Below, piece by piece: positions 8,041 to 16,217 of a DNA stretch of 64,000 nucleotides (position 1 is the first letter of the stretch; every line of letters begins with the position of its first letter). Origin of the DNA: Rhodospirillales bacterium 70-18 (lineage in GTDB: Bacteria > Pseudomonadota > Alphaproteobacteria > Acetobacterales > Acetobacteraceae). A model generated the notes under the pieces. The model worked only from the letters and a program-made list of their open reading frames with translations. It did not search any database and was not told where the DNA came from. The DNA lies in NCBI GenBank assembly GCA_001899585.1, contig MKWE01000009.1, forward strand, positions 46,660 through 110,659, in the 5' to 3' direction. The position numbers and the translations under genes are program-made.

Positions 8041-8776
8041 GTCCGCGCAAGCGCGGAGGCCGTCCCCGCACGGTTGACCTGCGCGAGGTGCTGAACGCCA
8101 TATTCTATGTGCTTTCGACCGGCTGCCAGTGGCAGGCGATGCCGAAGGACCTGCCGCCGAAGAGCACGGCATGGCGCTATTTTTCACTGTGGGATTGGGA
8201 CGGAACGATCGAGCGTATGCATCACGCTCTTTATATAGCGAAGCGCGAGCGGGCTGGACGGGAGGCAAGCCCGACGACGGCGATCATCGACAGCCAGACT
8301 GCGAAGGGCGCTCAAAAGGGGGGTCTACGCTCGACCCGTCTGGTTACGATGCGGGCAAGAAGACCCTTGGCCGCAAGCGTCACATCCTGACGGATACGCT
8401 GGGTTTGCTGCTTGGCGTGATCGTCCTGCCGGCCGACATTCAGGATCGCGACGGAGCTGCGCCACTGCTGCGCCAGGCGCGCCGGCAATTCCCGTTCATC
8501 GAGCGGATCATCGGCGATGCCGGCTACCAGGGGCCGAAGATGGCCGCAGCCGTGCAACGAACCGGGCCATGGGAGATGCAGATCATCCGACGCTGCGACC
8601 AGCATCGCTTCGTCGTGCTGCCCAAACGGTGGATCGTCGAGCGCACGATCGGCTGGATCAGCCACCATCGCAGGCTGGCGCGCGACTTCGAGCGTCACGT
8701 CCGATGCGCCGCAGCATTCGTTCGGCTCGCTATGATCCGAATCATGATGCGAAGACTCGCAAGATATTCAGGATAA
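8041..8776 (+). pseudogene. IS5-family transposase in two frames, 5' truncated
   Basis: The first frame carries the N-terminal Tnp domain (GGRPRTVDLREVLNAIFYVL) and the first catalytic Asp in AIIDSQTAKG. The second frame, one base back, continues KRHILTDTLGLLLGVIV with the second Asp in IIGDAGYQG and the Glu in WIVERTIGW, ending at TAA 8774-8776. The frames join at an A4G6 run (8314-8323), where zero-frame AAG GGG can slip to AAA GGG, as in programmed -1 frameshifting of this IS group. The start of the first frame is missing, so the copy is very probably inactive. Confidence 0.75.
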
Positions 8777-8802
8777 ATTCAAACTTTATGGATGGGTTCT
8801 AA
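8041..8802 (+). mobile_element. IS5-family (IS427-like) element, 5' truncated
   Basis: The element is recognised from its two-frame DDE transposase. Its right end is probably GATGGGTTC at 8791-8799, followed by TAA, the kind of 3-bp target duplicated by IS427-group elements. No matching GAACCCATC left end occurs between 7960 and 8060, and the transposase lacks its first 30 or so residues, so the left end was lost. The truncation point lies inside the vapB remnant. The right end joins an RpiR gene fragment, so the element links two broken genes. Confidence 0.7.
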
Positions 8803-9078
8803 GGGCGCGGGCGATGCAAACCCGTCTGGCCAAGGACGCGGGCGCCACCACGATCTGCCTGACCAATTTCGGCCGCTCGCCATTGCTGGCCCATGCCGAG
8901 ATCGTACTGCACACTGTCGCTCGCGAGACCCGCTTCCGCACCGAGGCGATGACCAGCCGCATCGCGCAGCTTGCGGTGGTAGATGCGCTGATTGCCTGCC
9001 TGGCAATGCGCAGCTACGACACGCAGTGTGGCGACCATCGCCCGAACCTTCGAGGTACTTTCGACGAAGCGCTTCTGA
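8803..9078 (+). pseudogene. RpiR-family regulator, C-terminal SIS fragment with frameshift
   Basis: Directly after the IS end, a frame contains AGATTICLTNFGRSPLLAHA and FRTEAMTSRIAQLAVVDALI. These are the SIS-domain half of RpiR/MurR sugar-phosphate-sensing regulators. Around 9014-9020 the frame shifts by one base; the new frame reads RSVATIARTFEVLSTKRF and stops at 9076-9078, as an RpiR C-terminus should. The helix-turn-helix N-terminus is absent, replaced by the IS. This is a double-broken gene. It is notable that an SIS-domain protein (6771-7307) is intact about 1.5 kb upstream. Confidence 0.7.
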
Positions 9079-9113
9079 GCCGCCGGCGCACGCTGCTGGG
9101 TCGGCCCTGCCCC

Positions 9114-9221
9114 GGTCAGGCGGACGCGTTTATCGAGGGCTTGTACAACCGCGAGCACCTACATGCCGCGATCGGATACCAAACGCCAACACAGATGGAA
9201 ATGGTCGCAGCGGCCGCGTAG
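9114..9221 (+). pseudogene. IS3-family transposase, C-terminal remnant
   Basis: About 35 codons reading FIEGLYNREHLHAAIGYQTP and stopping at 9219-9221 resemble the end of the IS3-family OrfB integrase (YNxxRxHxALGYxxP). Everything upstream of the fragment is missing. It shows a second insertion history in the same hot spot. Confidence 0.55.
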
Positions 9222-9265
9222 CCCGCAACCCGTGTCCACGAATCCAGGGGAAGGTCGCTTTCCCG

Positions 9266-9640
9266 TCAGCCATGCGGCGTGGAGACCTCCGGCAGCATGG
9301 TGGCGTCCAGCGGCAGCACCGCGCCCATCCACAGGGCGTGCAGCAGGTGGTCGTCCTTCGGGCGGCCGGATTCCGGGTGCAACAGGATGGTCAGGCCCTG
9401 GCGGTTGAGCGCCAGGAACGGTGCCAGCAAAGGGAAATCGGCGTTGGAGAAGGCGATCTGGTACATCGCCTGCGGGTGAGGGCCCACTTTCACGTCGTGC
9501 CAGCGGCCCAGCACGGCGGTGGGGAAGCGCTCGGCCACCTGCTCGCGCAAGGCGGCGGCGGCGGCGCGGGTGGTGGGGTCGTAGTAGACATGGGCGTGCC
9601 AGCTCTCGATGGCGGCGGTGTCTTTCGGCGTGGCGGTCAT
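9266..9640 (-). CDS. DOPA 4,5-dioxygenase family protein
   Basis: A 124-residue protein matching the small DOPA 4,5-dioxygenase family by its SWHAHVYYDP opening at residues 13-22, a second His in LGRWHDVKVGPHP and the C-terminal HPESG...DHLLHALWMG motif. In plants and fungi the family performs extradiol cleavage of DOPA. Bacterial members are common but mostly of unproven function, so catechol-type ring cleavage is a family-based guess. The His residues expected to bind iron are present. It lies 25 nt downstream of the duplicated-domain gene on the same strand, probably one operon. Confidence 0.72.
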   Translation of the reverse strand: MTATPKDTAAIESWHAHVYYDPTTRAAAAALREQVAERFPTAVLGRWHDVKVGPHPQAMYQIAFSNADFPLLAPFLALNRQGLTILLHPESGRPKDDHLLHALWMGAVLPLDATMLPEVSTPHG

Positions 9641-9665
9641 CGTAGGCCTCCTGCGTGGGTGAGGA

Positions 9666-10472
9666 TCAGGCTAGCCGTGTCCAGGCCAGCAGCACATCGC
9701 GGGCGGGCTGGCCCGCGCGCGCGCCGAGGGCGACGGCGGTGGCGTTGGCGGCGGAGATGACGCCGTTGTCCAGCGTGGAGCGGGCCTGGCCGATGCGCGC
9801 GCTGGCGGCAGCGACGGTGAGGGCGGCGATGCCGCGCTGGTCGAGCGCGGCCAGCCGGCCGATGCCGGCCTGCTCGATGCCGATGCCTGCGTCGTTGAAG
9901 GCGGCGGCGAAGCCCTCGGCGCGCAGCGCCATCGCCGGGTCGCCGCCGACCAGCCCGCCATGCGAACCGGTGACGATGACGGCGCCGCGATCGGCCGCCG
10001 GATCGACCATGGCGGCCGAGTCGATCAGCACCAGGGGGCGGGCGCCGGGGTGCTCGACGTGGCGCGCCTCATCGCCCGGCGGCGGGCTCGCCTCGCGCCA
10101 GGGCGCGGCGCGCAGCAGGCTGGCAGCCTGGGCGCAAGGCATGCCGCGTGCCACGCCGGCGGCCAAAGCCGGGCCGTTGGCGCGGCTGATAACACCGCGC
10201 GCCATCATGTCGCCGGTGTCGCCGACGCGGGCGGACATGTGCGAGACGGCGGCGGCGGCGATGCCCCGCCCGCCGAGCAGCGCCAGCGAGCCGATGCCGG
10301 CTTGTTCGCGGCCGATGCCGGCATCGTGGAAGATCGCCGCGCGCACGCCGGCCAGCACGGCCAGCCGGCCGGGATAGACCCCGCCATGCGAGCCGGTGAC
10401 CAGCACGCCGCCGCGCGCCTCGGCCGGCAGCTTGGTCGCCGTGGGCGCCAGCACGATCCGTGGCTCGGCCAT
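9666..10472 (-). CDS. unrecognised protein with two tandem SHGG/DAGIG domains
   Basis: A 268-residue protein made of two copies of one domain. Copy 1 (about residues 20-115) has VLVTGSHGGVYPG, AAIFHDAGIGREQAGIG, MSARVGDT and GVISRANGPALAAG. Copy 2 (about 163-262) has VIVTGSHGGLVGG, AAAFNDAGIGIEQAGIG, ASARIGQA and GVISAANATAVALG. The order and spacing are the same in both. I have seen similar unannotated proteins in alphaproteobacteria but know of no assigned function. The repeated SHGG and DAGxG turns look like ligand-binding loops, so a pseudo-symmetric monomer with two sites or one shared site is plausible. No signal peptide. It is divergent from the E1 operon by 84 nt and precedes the DOPA-dioxygenase-like gene. 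Confidence 0.7.
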   Translation of the reverse strand: MAEPRIVLAPTATKLPAEARGGVLVTGSHGGVYPGRLAVLAGVRAAIFHDAGIGREQAGIGSLALLGGRGIAAAAVSHMSARVGDTGDMMARGVISRANGPALAAGVARGMPCAQAASLLRAAPWREASPPPGDEARHVEHPGARPLVLIDSAAMVDPAADRGAVIVTGSHGGLVGGDPAMALRAEGFAAAFNDAGIGIEQAGIGRLAALDQRGIAALTVAAASARIGQARSTLDNGVISAANATAVALGARAGQPARDVLLAWTRLA

Positions 10473-10556
10473 CCTCTCCCCCCCTGCATGGACGCTGATT
10501 CGTCCGCCGTGCTAGCACCACACGAACCGCTCGCACAGAGAATCGCGGAGACGTCC

Positions 10557-11561
10557 ATGCCGCCAGACCAGTCTTCCCGTAATTTCGACGTGTCCCGGCT
10601 GCGCGAGCAGCACCGGCTGATGTGGCGCATCCGCGCGCTGGAGCAGGCGGCGCTGCGAGGGCTGGCGGAGAAGGTGGTGCTGGGGGCGATCCATCCCTCG
10701 ATCGGCCAGGAGGCTGTGGCGGCCGGCGTGGTGGGCAATCTGCGGCGCGACGACATCCTGCTCTCCACCCATCGCGGGCATGGCCACACCCTGGCCAAGG
10801 GCGCGGACAGCGAGGCGATGCTGCGCGAGTTGCTCGGGCGGGTCGGCGGTACCTGCGGCGGCAAGGGCGGCTCCATGCATATCGCCGATTTCCAGGTGGG
10901 GATGCTGGGGGCCAACGGCGTGGTGGGGGCCAATATCGTGATCGCCGCCGGGGCCGCGCACGCGATCAAGCTGCGGCGCGAGGACCGGGTAGTGTGCTGC
11001 ATCTTCGGCGACGGCGCGATCAATCGCGGGCCGTTCCTGGAGGGGCTGAACTGGGCGGCGGTGTTCGGGCTGCCGGTGCTGTTCGTCTGCGAGGACAACG
11101 GCTTCGCGGCCACCACGCGGACCGCCAGCATGACCGCGGGGGCCGGACCGGCGACGCGGGCGCGGGCGTTCGGCATCGTGGCGGAGGAGGTGGACGGCAA
11201 CGACATCCTGGCGGTGGACGCGGCGGTGCAGGGGCTGCTGGCGCAGGTGCGCGGCGGCGGCGGACCGCGCTTCCTGCATGCCAGTACCTACCGGCTGACC
11301 GGGCACACCGGGGCGGATGCCGCCCCCTACCGTCCGGCCGAGGAGGTGGCGGCGCGGCGGCTGGAGGAACCGATCGGCCGCGCCGCCGAATTGCTGCGCG
11401 GCGCCGGTGTGGACGCGGCGGCGCTGGCGGCCGATCAGGCGGCGGCCGAGGCGGAGATAGCGGCGGCCTACGAGGCAGCCTTCGCCGCGCCGTATCCGGA
11501 GGCGGCAGAGGCGTTCCGCGACGTGCAGGATGTGGGTTCGCCGTTGCAGGGGGCGTTCTGA
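10557..11561 (+). CDS. 2-oxo acid dehydrogenase E1 component, alpha subunit
   Basis: A 334-residue thiamine-diphosphate-dependent E1 alpha of the acetoin/pyruvate/branched-chain dehydrogenase group. The thiamine-diphosphate motif begins GDGAINRG near residue 155 and closes at CEDNGFA. HRGHGHTLAKG and CGGKGGSMH are the substrate and phosphorylation-loop regions conserved in AcoA/PdhA. The ATG at 10557 has GGAG 8 nt upstream; an in-frame ATG at 10488 would add 23 unconserved residues. The stop overlaps the beta-subunit start as TGATG, so the two subunits are translationally coupled into an alpha2beta2 heterotetramer. No E2 or E3 gene lies nearby, so it either uses a distant lipoyl partner or acts as a stand-alone decarboxylase/oxidase. 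Confidence 0.88.
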   Translation: MPPDQSSRNFDVSRLREQHRLMWRIRALEQAALRGLAEKVVLGAIHPSIGQEAVAAGVVGNLRRDDILLSTHRGHGHTLAKGADSEAMLRELLGRVGGTCGGKGGSMHIADFQVGMLGANGVVGANIVIAAGAAHAIKLRREDRVVCCIFGDGAINRGPFLEGLNWAAVFGLPVLFVCEDNGFAATTRTASMTAGAGPATRARAFGIVAEEVDGNDILAVDAAVQGLLAQVRGGGGPRFLHASTYRLTGHTGADAAPYRPAEEVAARRLEEPIGRAAELLRGAGVDAAALAADQAAAEAEIAAAYEAAFAAPYPEAAEAFRDVQDVGSPLQGAF

Positions 11562-12523
11562 TGGCGCGCATGACCTATCTGGCCGCCGCGCGGGCGGCGC
11601 TGGCCGAGGAGATGCGGCGCGATCCGCTGGTATGGGCGGTGGGCGAGGACCTCGGGCGCGGCGGGGTGTTCGGCCAGTATGCCGGGCTGGTGGAGGAATT
11701 CGGGCCGGAGCGGATCAGCGACGCGCCGATCAGCGAGGCGGCGATCCTGGGCGCCTCGGTGGGGGCGGCGCTGATGGGCACGCGGCCGGTGGTGGAGATG
11801 CGGTTCTCCGATTTCGCTCTGTGCGCGGTCGATGAACTGGTGAACCAGGCCGCCAAGGCGCGCTTCATGTTCGGCGGCCAGGGGCGGGTGCCGCTGGTGG
11901 TGCGCGAGCCGATCGGCATGTGGCGCAGTTCGGCGGCACAGCATTCGCAGTCGCTGGAGGCGTGGTACGCGCATATCCCCGGCCTGGTGGTGGCCTGCCC
12001 GGCGACGCCGGCGGACAACAAGGGCCTGCTGAAAAGCGCCATCCGGTGCGACGACCCGGTGGTTTACATGGAGCACAAGAACCTGTGGCCGCTGGAGGGC
12101 GAGGTGCCGGAGGGCGAGCACCTGGTGCCGTTCGGCGTGGCGCGGCGGGTGCGGGCGGGGGGCGATGTCACCATCGTCTCATGGTCGCAGCAGGTGCATG
12201 TGTGCGCCGAGGCAGCCGAGGCGCTGGCCGGCGAGGGGATCGGGGTGGACCTGATCGACCTGCGCACGCTGTGGCCGTGGGACCGCGTGATGGTGCTGGA
12301 GAGCGCGGCGCGCACCGGGCGGCTGCTGGTGTGCCACGAGGCGGTGGCGGTGGCCGGCTTCGGGGCGGAGATCGCCGCCACGGTGGCGGAACACACCAGC
12401 GCCAAGGTACGCCGGCTGGGCGCGCCGCGCGCGCCGGTGGGCTACGCGCCGCCGGTGGAGGATGCGGTGCGGGTGGGCGCCGCCGCGGTCGCCGCCACCG
12501 CCCGAAGCATGATGGGACGCTGA
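11561..12523 (+). CDS. 2-oxo acid dehydrogenase E1 component, beta subunit
   Basis: A 320-residue E1 beta subunit: the Transket_pyr domain fills the N-terminal half (WAVGEDLGRGGVFGQY, then VEMRFSDF and MWRSSAAQHSQSLEAWYAHI) and the Transketolase_C domain the rest (VTIVSWSQQVHVCAEAAEAL, APVGYAPPVEDAV). It completes the thiamine-diphosphate site with the alpha subunit. The ATG overlaps the alpha stop by one base. The next gene starts 3 nt after its stop. Confidence 0.88.
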   Translation: MARMTYLAAARAALAEEMRRDPLVWAVGEDLGRGGVFGQYAGLVEEFGPERISDAPISEAAILGASVGAALMGTRPVVEMRFSDFALCAVDELVNQAAKARFMFGGQGRVPLVVREPIGMWRSSAAQHSQSLEAWYAHIPGLVVACPATPADNKGLLKSAIRCDDPVVYMEHKNLWPLEGEVPEGEHLVPFGVARRVRAGGDVTIVSWSQQVHVCAEAAEALAGEGIGVDLIDLRTLWPWDRVMVLESAARTGRLLVCHEAVAVAGFGAEIAATVAEHTSAKVRRLGAPRAPVGYAPPVEDAVRVGAAAVAATARSMMGR

Positions 12524-12526
12524 GAT

Positions 12527-14266
12527 ATGGCCACTGACATGACGCCGAATGAAATGACAGGCGGCGAGGCGCTCGCCCGGATGATCCAGGCGTTCAACGG
12601 CGGCGCGATGTTCGGCATGGGCGGCTTCCAGCTGCTGCCGTTCTACGACGCGGCGCGGCGGCTGGGGCTGGCGCACCACCTGATCAACGACGAGCGGGCG
12701 GCGATCTTCATCGCCGATGCCTACGCCAAGGTGACCGGGCGCGTCGGCCTGTGCGACGCCACGCTGGGGCCGGGGGCGACCAACCTGGTGACCGGGCTGG
12801 TGGAGAGCCTGAACGCCGGCTCGCCGCTGGTGGTGCTGGTGGGCGACACCCACCGCGACCACGCCTGGAAGAACATGACCCAGGAAAGCCGGCAGACCGA
12901 GATCCTGCGGCCGGCCTGCAAGGAGCTGATCCGCATCGAGAGCATCGGGCGCATCCCCGAGCTGATGCGCCGCGCCTTCCGGGTGGCGACCTCCGGCCGG
13001 CCCGGCCCGGTGGTGGTCGATGTGCCCGAGGATATCTGCCACGCGACGCACGGCTTCGAGGCCGATGCGTTCCGTGGCGATCCGGCCTGCGAGGCCGCCC
13101 CCAGCCTGCGCTGCCGGCCGGCCGCCGATGCGATGGCGGTGGCGGCGGCGATGATCGCGCGGGCCGAGCGGCCGATCCTGCTGGCTGGCGGCGGGGTGCA
13201 TATCAGCGGCGCCGCCGAGGTGCTGAGCGCCTTTGCCGCCGCGCTGAACCTGCCGGTGGCGCATACCATGACCGGCAAGGGCGCCATCGCCTGCACCGAC
13301 GCGCTGAGCGCCGGGCTGTTCGGGCGCTACGACCGGATCGCCAACGGCTTCATCGCCGAGTCGGACCTGATCATCGTCGCCGGCTGCAAGCTGGGCGAGA
13401 TCGCCACCAAGCGGTTCACGGTGCCGCCCGCGGGCAAGACCATCCTGCATATCGACCTGGTGGCCGAGGAGTTCGGCCGCACCGCCGAGCCGGAACTGTG
13501 CCTGTGGGGCGACGTGCGCGAGACGCTGGCCGAATTGCACGCCATGCTGGCGCCCCAGGCCGCCGCCATCCGCGACCGCCAGGCCGGGCACGCGGCGGCG
13601 GTGGCGGCGAAGATGGCCGAGTGGCGGGCCGGCGTGCTGCCGCGCCTGACCAGCGACGAGGTGCCGGTAAGCATGGCGCGGCTGATGCACGAGCTGAACA
13701 CCATCATGCCGGCGGATGGCGTGCTGGTGGCCGATGGCGGATTCGCGGCGCATTGGGGTGGGCTGCTGTACGACACCAAGGCCCCTGGGCGCGGCTTCGT
13801 GCCGGATCGCGGCTTCGCCTCCATCGGCTACGGCCTGCCAGGCGCGATCGGCGCGGCACTGGCGGCGCCGAGGCGCAAGGTGGTGAGTCTGACCGGCGAC
13901 GGCGGCTTCAACATGATGATCGGCGAGCTGGAGACGGCGCGGCGGCTGGGGCTGGCCTTCACCATCGTGGTGGTGAACAACGCCGCCTCCGGCTACGTGA
14001 AGGCGTTGCAGCACCTGATGTACGGCCCCGGCAGCTACCACGCCTCAGACCTCGCCGAGACCGATTATGCGCGGATCGCCCAGGCCATGGGGGTGCGCGG
14101 CATCCGCGTCGAGCAGCCGGGCGACCTGGCCGGGGCGCTGGCGGCGGGGCTGGCGGGCGAGGGCCCGACGGTGATCGACCTGGTGGTGACGCGCGACCCG
14201 GCGAAGATGCTGCCGGCGGTGGACAACCGCGCGGTGCAGGTAAAGAAGGGCGACCGGGTTGCCTGA
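12527..14266 (+). CDS. thiamine-diphosphate-binding enzyme, acetolactate-synthase-like
   Basis: A 579-residue enzyme with the three domains of the acetolactate synthase/benzoylformate decarboxylase superfamily: N-terminal pyrimidine-binding domain with the catalytic Glu in INDERAAIFIADAYAK (near residue 46), a central FAD-fold-like domain and a C-terminal diphosphate domain with GDGGFNMMIGE...VVVNN. It is not a confident IlvB because no small subunit is present and it sits with an E1 pair and an SDR, so it probably decarboxylates or carboligates a catabolic 2-oxo acid. It starts 3 nt after E1 beta and overlaps the SDR gene if that gene starts at TTG 14259. Confidence 0.85.
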   Translation: MATDMTPNEMTGGEALARMIQAFNGGAMFGMGGFQLLPFYDAARRLGLAHHLINDERAAIFIADAYAKVTGRVGLCDATLGPGATNLVTGLVESLNAGSPLVVLVGDTHRDHAWKNMTQESRQTEILRPACKELIRIESIGRIPELMRRAFRVATSGRPGPVVVDVPEDICHATHGFEADAFRGDPACEAAPSLRCRPAADAMAVAAAMIARAERPILLAGGGVHISGAAEVLSAFAAALNLPVAHTMTGKGAIACTDALSAGLFGRYDRIANGFIAESDLIIVAGCKLGEIATKRFTVPPAGKTILHIDLVAEEFGRTAEPELCLWGDVRETLAELHAMLAPQAAAIRDRQAGHAAAVAAKMAEWRAGVLPRLTSDEVPVSMARLMHELNTIMPADGVLVADGGFAAHWGGLLYDTKAPGRGFVPDRGFASIGYGLPGAIGAALAAPRRKVVSLTGDGGFNMMIGELETARRLGLAFTIVVVNNAASGYVKALQHLMYGPGSYHASDLAETDYARIAQAMGVRGIRVEQPGDLAGALAAGLAGEGPTVIDLVVTRDPAKMLPAVDNRAVQVKKGDRVA

Positions 14267-14273
14267 GCAGCAG

Positions 14274-15074
14274 ATGGTGCCGGCACGCCGGCTGCAAGGG
14301 CGGGTGGCCCTGGTGTTCGGCGCCGGCTCGTCCGGGCCGGGCTGGGGCAACGGCAAGGCCGCGGCGGTGCAGTATGCGCGCGAGGGCGCGGCGGTGGTGG
14401 CAGTGGACCAGTTCACCGCCGCCGCGCAGGAGACCGCCGACATCATCCGCCTGGAGGGCAACGCCGCCATCGCCCAGCAGGCCGACGTGACCAGCGCCGA
14501 GAGCATCGGCCGCGCGGTGGAGGCAACGCTGGCGCAGTACGGCCGCATCGACATCCTGCACAACAACGTCGGCATCACCGACATGGGCGCGCTGGAGGAC
14601 ATCACCGAGGCGCGCTGGAAGAAGGTGATGGATGTCAACCTCAGCAGCGTCTACCGCAGCTGCCGGCGGGTGATCCCGGTGATGCGCCGACAGGGGCGGG
14701 GGGCGATCGTCAACATCTCCTCGATCGCGGCGGTGCTGATCAACCCGTATCCGTATTACAGCTACTACGCCTCCAAGGCGGCGCTGAACCAGTTCACCAA
14801 GGCGCTGGCGGTGCAGTATGCCCGGCATGGCATCCGCGCCAACACCATCATGCCCGGCCTGATGAAAACGCCGATGGTGGAGAAGCAGATCGTCGGCCAG
14901 CACGGCGACGCCGCCGAGATGCAGCGCGCGCGCGACGCGATGAGCCCGATGGGCCGGCAGGGCGATGCGTGGGACGTGGCGCGCGCGGCGGCGTTCCTGG
15001 CCTCCGACGATGCCGCCTATATCACCGGGGTCTGCCTGCCGGTGGATGGGGGGCTGTCGTGTCTGGCGGGGTAG
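14274..15074 (+). CDS. SDR family oxidoreductase with extended glycine motif
   Basis: A 266-residue short-chain dehydrogenase. The cofactor loop is the unusual longer form GAGSSGPGWGNGKA, a known SDR subfamily variant of TGxxxGIG. HNNVG is the NAG equivalent, and the catalytic Ser, Tyr and Lys appear in NISSIAAV...YYSYYASKAALN. ATG 14274 gives the standard start; TTG at 14259 (271 residues) has an AGAAGGG-like box and overlaps the upstream stop, so it is a real alternative. Last gene of the thiamine-diphosphate operon, probably acting on the hydroxy or keto product. An AT-rich repeat element follows its stop. Confidence 0.84.
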   Translation: MVPARRLQGRVALVFGAGSSGPGWGNGKAAAVQYAREGAAVVAVDQFTAAAQETADIIRLEGNAAIAQQADVTSAESIGRAVEATLAQYGRIDILHNNVGITDMGALEDITEARWKKVMDVNLSSVYRSCRRVIPVMRRQGRGAIVNISSIAAVLINPYPYYSYYASKAALNQFTKALAVQYARHGIRANTIMPGLMKTPMVEKQIVGQHGDAAEMQRARDAMSPMGRQGDAWDVARAAAFLASDDAAYITGVCLPVDGGLSCLAG

Positions 15075-15088
15075 AAAGCAAGCAAGGC

Positions 15089-15181
15089 GTTCTTTTTTGA
15101 AAAAAAGAACCAAAAAACGTCCATCCACGTAGGACTCCAGGGAACAAAGTTTTTTTGCTTCTTTTTGTCCACAAAAAGAAG
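15089..15181 (+). repeat. AT-rich multi-hairpin interspersed element, copy A
   Basis: It starts 14 nt after the SDR stop. The first hairpin has perfect 10-bp arms GTTCTTTTTT / AAAAAAGAAC at 15089-15110 around GA. The second has 11-bp arms CTTCTTTTTGT / ACAAAAAGAAG at 15158-15181 around CC. Between them the central segment keeps GGACTCCAGGGAACAAAG, matching copies B and C, but the loop side is shortened. The T-runs would act as an intrinsic terminator for the operon, and gnd starts 37 nt later. Confidence 0.85.
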
Positions 15182-15218
15182 ACCTTCCTCGCCTACCATA
15201 ACTCAGGAGCACGAAGCG

Positions 15219-16217
15219 ATGCAGATCGGGGTGATCGGGCTGGGCCGCATGGGCGGCAACATCGTGCGGCGACTGATCCGCGCCGGCCATTCCTGCGTGG
15301 TGTTCGACGCCAATCCCAAGGCGGTGGCCGGCCTGGTGGAAGCCGGCGCCGTCGGCGCCACCTCGCTGGCCGATCTCGCGGCCAAGCTGGACCAGCGGCC
15401 GCGCGCCGCCTGGGTGATGCTGCCCTCCGGCGCGGTGACCGAGGCGGCGGTGGCCGAGCTGGGCGGGCTGATGGAGGCCGGCGATATCCTGATCGACGGC
15501 GGCAACAGCAACTTCAAGGACGACGTGCGCCGGGCCAAGGCGCTGGCCGGGCGCGGCGTGCGCTACATGGATGTCGGCACCTCCGGCGGCGTATGGGGCC
15601 TGGAACGCGGCTATTGCCTGATGATCGGCGGCGAGCGGGCGGCGTTCGAGTTCCTCGACCCGATCTTCGCCGCCTTGGCGCCGGGCATCGGCGACATCCC
15701 GCGCACCGAGGGGCGGGGCGCGCGCGATCCCCGGGTGGAGCAGGGCTATCTGTATGCCGGCCCGTCCGGCGCCGGGCATTTTGTCAAGATGATCCATAAC
15801 GGCATCGAATACGGCATGATGCAGGCGATCGCCGAGGGGTTCGACATCCTGCGCAACCGCGGCTCCGAGAAGCTGCCCGCCGATGAGCGTTACGATTTCG
15901 ACCTGGCCGACGTGGCCGAGGTGTGGCGGCGCGGCAGCGTGGTGACCTCTTGGCTGCTTGACCTGTCAGCCGACGCGCTGGCCGGCGACGGGCAGCTTGA
16001 GCATTTCTCCGGCCATGTCGAGGATTCCGGCGAGGGCCGCTGGACCATCGAGGCGGCGATCGAGCAGGCGGTGCCGGCCGATGTGCTGGCCGCCGCCCTG
16101 TTCGTGCGGTTCCGCTCGCGCCAGCAGCACACATTCGCCGAGAAGATGCTCTCGGCGATGCGGCTGGGCTTCGGCGGGCATGTGGAAGCGCCCGAGGGGA
16201 GCAAGCCGAAGGCATGA
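15219..16217 (+). CDS. gnd: 6-phosphogluconate dehydrogenase, short (YqeC/GndA) type
   Basis: A 332-residue enzyme, the short form of decarboxylating 6-phosphogluconate dehydrogenase (the long form is about 470 residues). It has the Rossmann motif [12 protein letters not shown] at residues 4-15, [11 protein letters not shown], the substrate motif [14 protein letters not shown], and [19 protein letters not shown] with the catalytic Lys. The oxidative pentose phosphate reaction gives ribulose-5-phosphate, CO2 and reduced cofactor. The short form often prefers NAD; this is family knowledge, not shown here. ATG 15219 has AGGAG 11 nt upstream. It overlaps gluconokinase by 4 nt, so gluconate can be phosphorylated and oxidised by one operon. 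Confidence 0.92.
   Translation: MQIGVIGLGRMGGNIVRRLIRAGHSCVVFDANPKAVAGLVEAGAVGATSLADLAAKLDQRPRAAWVMLPSGAVTEAAVAELGGLMEAGDILIDGGNSNFKDDVRRAKALAGRGVRYMDVGTSGGVWGLERGYCLMIGGERAAFEFLDPIFAALAPGIGDIPRTEGRGARDPRVEQGYLYAGPSGAGHFVKMIHNGIEYGMMQAIAEGFDILRNRGSEKLPADERYDFDLADVAEVWRRGSVVTSWLLDLSADALAGDGQLEHFSGHVEDSGEGRWTIEAAIEQAVPADVLAAALFVRFRSRQQHTFAEKMLSAMRLGFGGHVEAPEGSKPKA

Noticed and set aside
8799..9158. Minus-strand frame of about 119 codons across the RpiR remnant
   Set aside because: The plus strand clearly encodes RpiR SIS-domain phrases; the minus frame is their antisense.
12527..14266. Calling the thiamine-diphosphate enzyme IlvB (acetohydroxyacid synthase)
   Set aside because: No regulatory small subunit follows, and the operon partners are an E1 pair and an SDR, so a biosynthetic assignment is not supported.
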